From an uncultured Acidimicrobiales bacterium (GTDB lineage Bacteria > Actinomycetota > Acidimicrobiia > Acidimicrobiales > SHLQ01): a stretch of 64,000 nt of DNA. Below are positions 59,369 through 64,000 of this stretch, piece after piece. The stretch's first letter is position 1. Each line of letters begins with the position of its first letter. A program made the translations under genes and the position numbers. The stretch lies in NCBI GenBank assembly GCA_937922235.1, contig CAKZVC010000039.1, positions 21,719 to 85,718 of the forward strand, given 5' to 3'. The notes below the pieces were generated by a model. That model saw only the letters and a program-made list of their open reading frames with translations. It searched no databases and was not told the DNA's origin.

Positions 59369-60313
59369 ATGGCACATCGTTTTTCTCACGTGATCGGAAA
59401 GGCCGCAGCAGCGGTTTCGGTTAGTGGAGTCATCTTGTTCGGAGCAGCCTCACCAGCTGGAGCAGCGTCCGGGTGCGGTGAGTACTCCTTCGGCTTCGAC
59501 GGCACGCGCCTGTTGAACGACGGCATTAGCACGACCGCTGGCCCATTCTCGATCAACCTTCCCGCTGGCACGTACACGGTCACCGCCAAATCGTTCGATG
59601 ACCATGACGCTCATCCTGGCCAGCTTGAACAGACCCAAGAGCAGTGGCGCATCCACCTCGATTCGGGCTACGTCTCGCCTCCAACGAACGATGTGCCAGA
59701 AAGCTCGAACTACTCGACGACCACGTTCACCAACCAGACCATCGGCGCATCGTCCACCATCACGTTGACGCATCTCGGCCAAGGCGGCGTCAACTCGGTC
59801 AGCCCACTGTGTGTCGGGTTCACGTCAGAAGCTCCGGCGCCCACATCGGTGACACCAACGACAGTGACTTCTGCTGCAGATACGTCCGAGAATTCGTCGG
59901 ACGCAGCATCTGATGTCGACTCCTCTTCGAGTAGCACGGCACAAGAGCCTGCAGGGCAAGATCCAGTAGCCGAGACTCCCGTATCGAACACCTCGGCTGC
60001 GAACACAGCGAATGTCAGTCCGATATTCGACCTCTCGACAGTCCCCGGCCCTATCGCAGGCCAGGACCCCGCCATCGTCAACATGCCAGAGTTTGTCCCC
60101 CTCACCGACAACTCCGCTGCATCGACATTGCCAGTGATCGCAGAGGTGAAGTCGAAGGTCGAGCTCAACTCGGCGGCAGCACAGCAGGCACCCGTTTTGG
60201 CGCTTACCGGTCCTAGTCAAACAACGTTGGCGCTCCTCGGAGCAGCGTTTGCCCTACTGCTCGTCGGGTTCGGGCTCGTGACTGAAGCACAGCGGCGAAC
60301 CGATACGAACTAA
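59369..60313 (+). CDS. Surface protein with sortase-type LALTG signal
   Basis: A 314-aa protein starting at ATG 59369 after AAGAGGAG. The signal peptide is IGKAAAAVSVSGVILFGAASPAGAA. A ~110-residue beta-type domain (FSINLPAGTYTVTAKSFDDHD, SSTITLTHLGQGG) is followed by a ~110-residue Ser/Thr/Ala/Asp linker. The C-terminus is a cell-wall sorting signal: LALTG, helix TTLALLGAAFALLLVGFGLV, basic EAQRR. LAxTG is the motif of class E sortases; no sortase is in this window. It is probably wall-anchored. Confidence 0.85.
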   Translation: MAHRFSHVIGKAAAAVSVSGVILFGAASPAGAASGCGEYSFGFDGTRLLNDGISTTAGPFSINLPAGTYTVTAKSFDDHDAHPGQLEQTQEQWRIHLDSGYVSPPTNDVPESSNYSTTTFTNQTIGASSTITLTHLGQGGVNSVSPLCVGFTSEAPAPTSVTPTTVTSAADTSENSSDAASDVDSSSSSTAQEPAGQDPVAETPVSNTSAANTANVSPIFDLSTVPGPIAGQDPAIVNMPEFVPLTDNSAASTLPVIAEVKSKVELNSAAAQQAPVLALTGPSQTTLALLGAAFALLLVGFGLVTEAQRRTDTN

Positions 60314-60319
60314 CCCAGT

Positions 60320-60360
60320 GTGGGTCCTCCGACCCGCCTTCGAAGGACCCACTGGTTTTC
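60320..60360 (+). terminator. Terminator after the sortase-substrate gene
   Basis: Perfect 9-bp stem GTGGGTCCT / AGGACCCAC with a 15-nt loop, then TGGTTTTCC. Confidence 0.8.
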
Positions 60361-60485
60361 CGCCCTCAACTAGCGCCCTAGCTGAGTCCGCACAGATGCA
60401 GAGCACCGAACTCTCTGCCTGATACAAAAATTCGTAGATTTCTTTCGCGGGCCCGTGCCAACGCACGGTGGCCTACGCTCGATTC

Positions 60486-61025
60486 ATGGGTAGAGCCTTC
60501 GAAACCATTACCGACCAGATGCGTTCGTTCGTCGCAGAACAGCACCTGTTCTTTGTGGCCACTGCGCCAAGCACCGGCGGACACGTCAACCTTTCACCGA
60601 AGGGATACGACTCGTTTCACATCCTCGACGACAACCGCGTCTGCTACCTCGACCTCACCGGCAGCGGCGCCGAGACAATCGCCCACGTGCGAGAGAACGG
60701 CCGCATTACCTTCATGTTCTGCGCCTTCACCGGAAAGCCGAACATCGTCCGTTTCTATGGCCAAGGCGAAGTTGTCCGACCCGGTGATGAGCAGTGGGAT
60801 GAGCTCCATGCATTGTTCGACCACGTTGCTGGTACCCGTTCGATCATCGTTGCTGATGTCGATCGAACGTCAACTGCCTGCGGATACGCCGTCCCATTCA
60901 TGGACTACGTCGAAGACCGTGAACGCCTCGTCGAGCACTGGACTGACAAGACTCCCGACGACATGGATGAGTACTGGGAGAAAAAGAACTCGGCTTCGAT
61001 CGATGGGTTACCCGCAGTTACTTAG
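60486..61025 (+). CDS. Pyridoxamine 5'-phosphate oxidase-family (FMN-binding split barrel) protein
   Basis: A 179-aa protein starting at ATG 60486. It has the family core FVAEQHLFFVATAPSTGGHVN, NLSPKGYDSF, RVCYLDLTGSGAETIAHVREN (in parts), GRITFMFCAF and IVRFYGQGEV. Such proteins bind FMN, F420 or haem and reduce varied substrates. The C-terminal ~60 residues include CGYAVPFMDYVEDRE, typical of the subfamily once annotated as PNPOx-like. The substrate is unknown. Confidence 0.88.
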   Translation: MGRAFETITDQMRSFVAEQHLFFVATAPSTGGHVNLSPKGYDSFHILDDNRVCYLDLTGSGAETIAHVRENGRITFMFCAFTGKPNIVRFYGQGEVVRPGDEQWDELHALFDHVAGTRSIIVADVDRTSTACGYAVPFMDYVEDRERLVEHWTDKTPDDMDEYWEKKNSASIDGLPAVT

Positions 61026-61063
61026 ACAGGAATGCCAACGGCCCCGTTCGTGGTTCCCTCACC

Positions 61064-61522
61064 ATGACCGAGTCAAAGCCACCGTTCCCACCCTTCGACG
61101 AAGCGTCTGCGTGGGCCAAGGTGCTCGGGGCCGAAGCGGCCTGGAATACCCGCGACCCTGAGAAGGTATCGATGGCGTACACCGTCGATTCGGTGTGGCG
61201 AAATCGCGACACGTTCATCGAAGGACGCGCCGGCATCGTCGACTTCCTTACCGAGAAGTGGGCGAAAGAGACCGAGTACGCCCTGCGTAAAGACTTGTGG
61301 ACGTTCGCCGGCAACCGAATCGCCGTACGGTTCCAGTACGAGAGCCTCGATGCCGACGGCCAGTGGTGGCGCTCCTACGGCAACGAGAACTGGGAGTTTG
61401 CCGACAACGGCTTGATGGCGCGCCGGGAAGCAAGCATCAACGACGTTGCGATCGACGAACGCGAACGTCGGATCTTCGGTGCTCGCCCGGACGGTAACCG
61501 AGACGGGATTCCGCTCCAGTAG
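61064..61522 (+). CDS. DUF1348 (SnoaL/NTF2-like) protein
   Basis: A 152-aa protein of the nuclear transport factor 2 fold, DUF1348 group. It contains AWAKVLGAEAAWNTRDPEKVS, VWRNRDTFIEGRAGIVDFLTEKW (in parts), ALRKDLWTFAGNRIAVRFQYE and NENWEFADNGLMARREASIND. Small cone-shaped proteins of this type bind or isomerise small molecules. No known substrate. It is 38 bp after the PNPOx-like gene. Confidence 0.88.
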   Translation: MTESKPPFPPFDEASAWAKVLGAEAAWNTRDPEKVSMAYTVDSVWRNRDTFIEGRAGIVDFLTEKWAKETEYALRKDLWTFAGNRIAVRFQYESLDADGQWWRSYGNENWEFADNGLMARREASINDVAIDERERRIFGARPDGNRDGIPLQ

Positions 61523-61536
61523 CTAACCGCTGATCT

Positions 61537-61576
61537 GTGATGAGTAACGGCTGGAAAACCAACCGTTACTCATCAC
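61537..61576. terminator. Bidirectional terminator between DUF1348 and dodecin genes
   Basis: Perfect 14-bp inverted repeat GTGATGAGTAACGG / CCGTTACTCATCAC with a 12-nt loop, between convergent genes. Confidence 0.75.
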
Positions 61577-61593
61577 ACTTCGATCGAGTCGTA

Positions 61594-61797
61594 TTAGTCG
61601 TTGAGGATGAAGGTGATCTTCATCGTGACGCGCCAGTCGGTGATCTTGCCATCAGTAACGGTGCACTTGTGGTCCTTGACCCAGCAGCCGGTGATGTTCT
61701 GCAAGGTCTCCGCAGCGCGGGATACTCCCGCCTGAACTGCATCGTCAAAGCTCTTGTCTGATGAGGAAATGACCTCGGTTACGCGTGCGACTGACAT
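61594..61797 (-). CDS. Dodecin family protein
   Basis: A 67-aa dodecin starting at ATG 61797 after AAGGAG. It has the family pattern VARVTEVISSSDKSFDDAVQ, GVSRAAETLQNITGCWVKD and a C-terminal WRVTMKITFILND. Dodecins form 12-subunit hollow shells that store and protect flavins or CoA. Frame upstream to 61845 is not needed. Confidence 0.94.
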   Translation of the reverse strand: MSVARVTEVISSSDKSFDDAVQAGVSRAAETLQNITGCWVKDHKCTVTDGKITDWRVTMKITFILND

Positions 61798-62027
61798 CTC
61801 TGTCTCCTTGTGTCGTGTATGTCCTTCAAATCGGTCGATTCGCACATCGGTTGAGACGCGGTATCACCTTTGGCATGCTGCACTGTCCGGCGAACACTCT
61901 GTGTTGGTCACGCTCCCGCTCATCGTCACCGCTGGTCATCAGAACCCACCTCAACTGCAACGTGGTCATTTCGGCTCACACTTGTCAGATCCCTTAGCTC
62001 AACCCCGGGATCTTCCGACAAGAAACC

Positions 62028-63959
62028 GTGCGAGAAGCTGAACAAGCGCTCATGCGTGAGCGATACAATCTCGGCCTCAACGAGGCCCTCTTCTTCGCGT
62101 ACGTGCTGATCGGCATAACGTTGCTGCTCATCTGGAACGAGACCTCGCACACGGGGGCCATCGTGTGGGCTGTCTTCCTTGGGGCGGTAAGTCCGCTTCC
62201 CCGGATCGTCCACTCACTTGACGTTTCCTTCACCCGTTGGTTTCGCTTCGCCTTTGCCGCCGAAGTACTCGGCGGCTTCGGGTGGGGCTCGCTCACCTGG
62301 CTGGCGCTTCCCGAATCAGACGTTCGCCAGGCACTCTTGTGCACCGTGCTTGTCGGCGTGATGGTCGCAGCGTCGATCTCTGCGGCACAGTTTCGCGCAC
62401 TAAACCTCGCGTTCCTGCTTCCTTACGCAACGCTGTCGATTGGTGGCTATCTCTTCAACCCGAACGGCCTCACTGCAGCAACGATCTTTCTCGGCGTGGC
62501 TTTCGCGTTCAGTGCGCTTATGGCGTCCGAGCATCGCTCGGTGCATATCAGCCTGGTCAGTCTGCTGACAGAAAACGAAGAGCTCGTCACCAAGCTCGAG
62601 AACGAACACCTTGCGCTCACCGAAGCCAACGAGCTTCTCGACAACCAAGCGTGGACCGACTCGCTCACCGGGCTAGCGAACCGGCCGGCGATGGTCAACG
62701 AACTCAGTACACGCCTACGCAGGCTCCCCGCAGCTTCGGATGAGCACCACAACTCCACCCAAGTCACCCTCGCCTACATCGACCTCAACGGCTTCAAACA
62801 GGTAAACGACGTCTGGGGTCATCACACGGGCGATCTCTTGTTGCTCGCGGTTGCTACTCGGTTGAGAGACGCCGTCGCCATGGCCGATGAACATGCGCTG
62901 GCCTCTCGCCTTGGGGGTGACGAGTTCGTCGTCATCTCGTCGCTTGATGCTGCACCGCTAGCCAGTCAACTCGCAAGAGCGTTCGACGAGCCTCTGGAAG
63001 TTGGAGATCGCCGGCTTCCTATCCAGCTCAGTATCGGCGTCGCCACCGCCTCCAGCGCCGTCCCCGAAGATGAGATTCTTCGCAACGCCGACAAGGCGCT
63101 TTACCGTCACAAGAACGCAACTGGTTCATCAGCCAAGTGGCAGATCTTTGATGACTCGATGCGTCACGAGCTTGAGGTTCGCGACGACCTCAAACAACGA
63201 GTGCACACGGCCTTCGCCGACGGAGACATCACGGTCTTCTATCAACCGATCGTCGATCTCATCACCGGCGAGATTCACGGAGCCGAGGCTCTGGCCCGTT
63301 GGGTCGACGCCGATGGTGTTCGGACTGCCGGCTCCTTCCTCGATGTGCTCACCGAGGAAGGACTGCTCGACGATCTGACCGAGCGCACGTTCGCCTCGGT
63401 TTGCGCCGTCCAATCCGCAGTCGAAGAGACCGGACAGCCACGACCTCACATCAGCATCAATGTTGCGCCACAACAGCTGGAACAGGTGCTCACTCTCCGG
63501 TCGCGTGAGGGTGACCTTGAGTGCATCGCTATCGAGATCACTGAAGACTCGGCGATTCCAAACTTCGAACGAGTCGTCGAACTCCTCACACGGGCACGCG
63601 AGCTAGGCGCCGAGATTCTTGTGGACGACTTCGGAACTGGATACTCCTCGCTCGCTCGAACGGCAGCGTTGCCAATCGATGGGCTCAAGATCGACCAGTC
63701 CTTTGTCGCAACGTTGACACGCGTCGAGTCCAGCGCTGTTGTCTCCACAGTCGTCGACCTCGCGGACAAGCTCGGCCTCAGCGTCATCGCCGAAGGGATC
63801 GAGACGCAAGAACAGGTCGACGAGTTGCTGAGACTTGGCGTCGCTGCTGGTCAAGGGTTCCTTTTCGCCGAAGCCGTCGAAGCGGACGTACTCGTCGACT
63901 GGCTTTCAAACGAACGATGTCTTTGGAGTGGGCCCGACGATGCCGCTGCGGCCGCCTGA
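62028..63959 (+). CDS. GGDEF-EAL cyclic-di-GMP protein with membrane N-terminus
   Basis: A 643-aa protein from GTG 62028; ATG 62052 is an alternative. Residues ~15-175 form six membrane helices, followed by a short coiled coil (LLTENEELVTKLENEHLALT). The GGDEF domain has the intact RLGGDEFVV signature and no evident RxxD inhibitory site. The EAL domain keeps GAEALARW, INVAPQQLE, IEITEDS, VDDFGTGYSSL, LKIDQSF and IAEGIE, so both cyclase and phosphodiesterase could be active. The output is probably motility or surface growth control. The 230 bp upstream shows nothing notable. Confidence 0.95.
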   Translation: MREAEQALMRERYNLGLNEALFFAYVLIGITLLLIWNETSHTGAIVWAVFLGAVSPLPRIVHSLDVSFTRWFRFAFAAEVLGGFGWGSLTWLALPESDVRQALLCTVLVGVMVAASISAAQFRALNLAFLLPYATLSIGGYLFNPNGLTAATIFLGVAFAFSALMASEHRSVHISLVSLLTENEELVTKLENEHLALTEANELLDNQAWTDSLTGLANRPAMVNELSTRLRRLPAASDEHHNSTQVTLAYIDLNGFKQVNDVWGHHTGDLLLLAVATRLRDAVAMADEHALASRLGGDEFVVISSLDAAPLASQLARAFDEPLEVGDRRLPIQLSIGVATASSAVPEDEILRNADKALYRHKNATGSSAKWQIFDDSMRHELEVRDDLKQRVHTAFADGDITVFYQPIVDLITGEIHGAEALARWVDADGVRTAGSFLDVLTEEGLLDDLTERTFASVCAVQSAVEETGQPRPHISINVAPQQLEQVLTLRSREGDLECIAIEITEDSAIPNFERVVELLTRARELGAEILVDDFGTGYSSLARTAALPIDGLKIDQSFVATLTRVESSAVVSTVVDLADKLGLSVIAEGIETQEQVDELLRLGVAAGQGFLFAEAVEADVLVDWLSNERCLWSGPDDAAAAA

Positions 63960-64000
63960 ACCCGTCGATTCTGCACATTCCAAAAACTAGGACGGAGGGT
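63960..64000. other. Right-edge gap
   Basis: 41 bp ending in GGACGGAGGGT, which contains a GGAGG ribosome-binding-like sequence; a rightward gene may begin just beyond the window. Confidence 0.3.

Overview
This 64 kb window looks like chromosomal DNA of a free-living, high-GC actinobacterium of the class Acidimicrobiia, probably close to Ilumatobacter. That placement is inferred from gene content. The window has the actinobacterial crgA / pabA / pknB / pbpA / rodA / pstP / fhaB / fhaA block, frequent GTG and TTG starts, DUF2510 and FhaA-type domains, and a short-chain dehydrogenase-fold protein that, from memory, closely resembles the halohydrin dehalogenase HheG of Ilumatobacter. I see no phage, plasmid, insertion sequence or CRISPR array. 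Four tRNA genes (Glu-TTC, Ser-GGA, Ala-TGC, Leu-CAG) and one SRP RNA gene are present.

Layout. 1-7.2 kb: the 5' part of a beta-propeller-like gene running off the left edge, tRNA-Glu, a Rieske oxygenase alpha subunit, a large membrane-anchored protein with a pre-peptidase-like C-terminus, a membrane protein/FHA protein pair and thiol peroxidase. 7.2-15.4 kb: a 2-keto-4-pentenoate hydratase-family enzyme, a membrane acyltransferase, a NarL-type two-component system with a palindrome-rich divergent promoter region, a cytochrome P450, a TetR regulator, and an ABC-2 exporter whose likely promoter carries a perfect inverted repeat. 15.4-20.1 kb: a leftward run of engB, a MOSC protein, an ABC1 kinase, a 51-aa membrane protein, yaaA and a DUF2510 repeat protein. 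20.2-27 kb: arylamine N-acetyltransferase, three unrecognised proteins, a lipoprotein hydrolase, tRNA-Ser, the HheG-like protein, a GNAT acetyltransferase carrying an in-frame repeat insertion, and the SRP RNA. 27-45 kb: mscL, an ABC exporter, an EEP-fold hydrolase, an aldo/keto reductase, xseA-xseB-prenyl synthase, a LysR regulator, a betaine-type binding protein, prfC, an SDR, a DUF3048 protein, a 23S rRNA methyltransferase-like protein, tRNA-Ala and a cytochrome b/molybdopterin oxidoreductase pair.

45.2-45.6 kb is a gene-free stretch with two perfect DnaA boxes (TTATCCACA) and six or more near matches in both orientations. It is the best candidate here for a replication origin, beside crgA and with no dnaA or dnaN in view. 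45.6-53.7 kb is the cell-wall growth and signalling block: CrgA, PabA/TrpG, a PASTA kinase, a class B PBP, a RodA-type polymerase, a PP2C phosphatase and two FHA proteins. The kinase and phosphatase would act on the FHA proteins and on the elongation/division machinery.

53.8-64 kb: tRNA-Leu, then an extracellular set consisting of a 1135-aa modular GH16 glucanase-like enzyme, a Tat-exported protein, an unrecognised protein and a sortase-type (LALTG) surface protein. After these come a PNPOx-fold protein, a DUF1348 protein, dodecin and a GGDEF-EAL protein. Points most worth checking are the DnaA-box cluster, the HheG-like enzyme, the repeat inserted in frame in the GNAT gene, the duplicated C-terminal module of the GH16 protein, and a scattered family of small GGGGTCTGTCCC-type palindromes.
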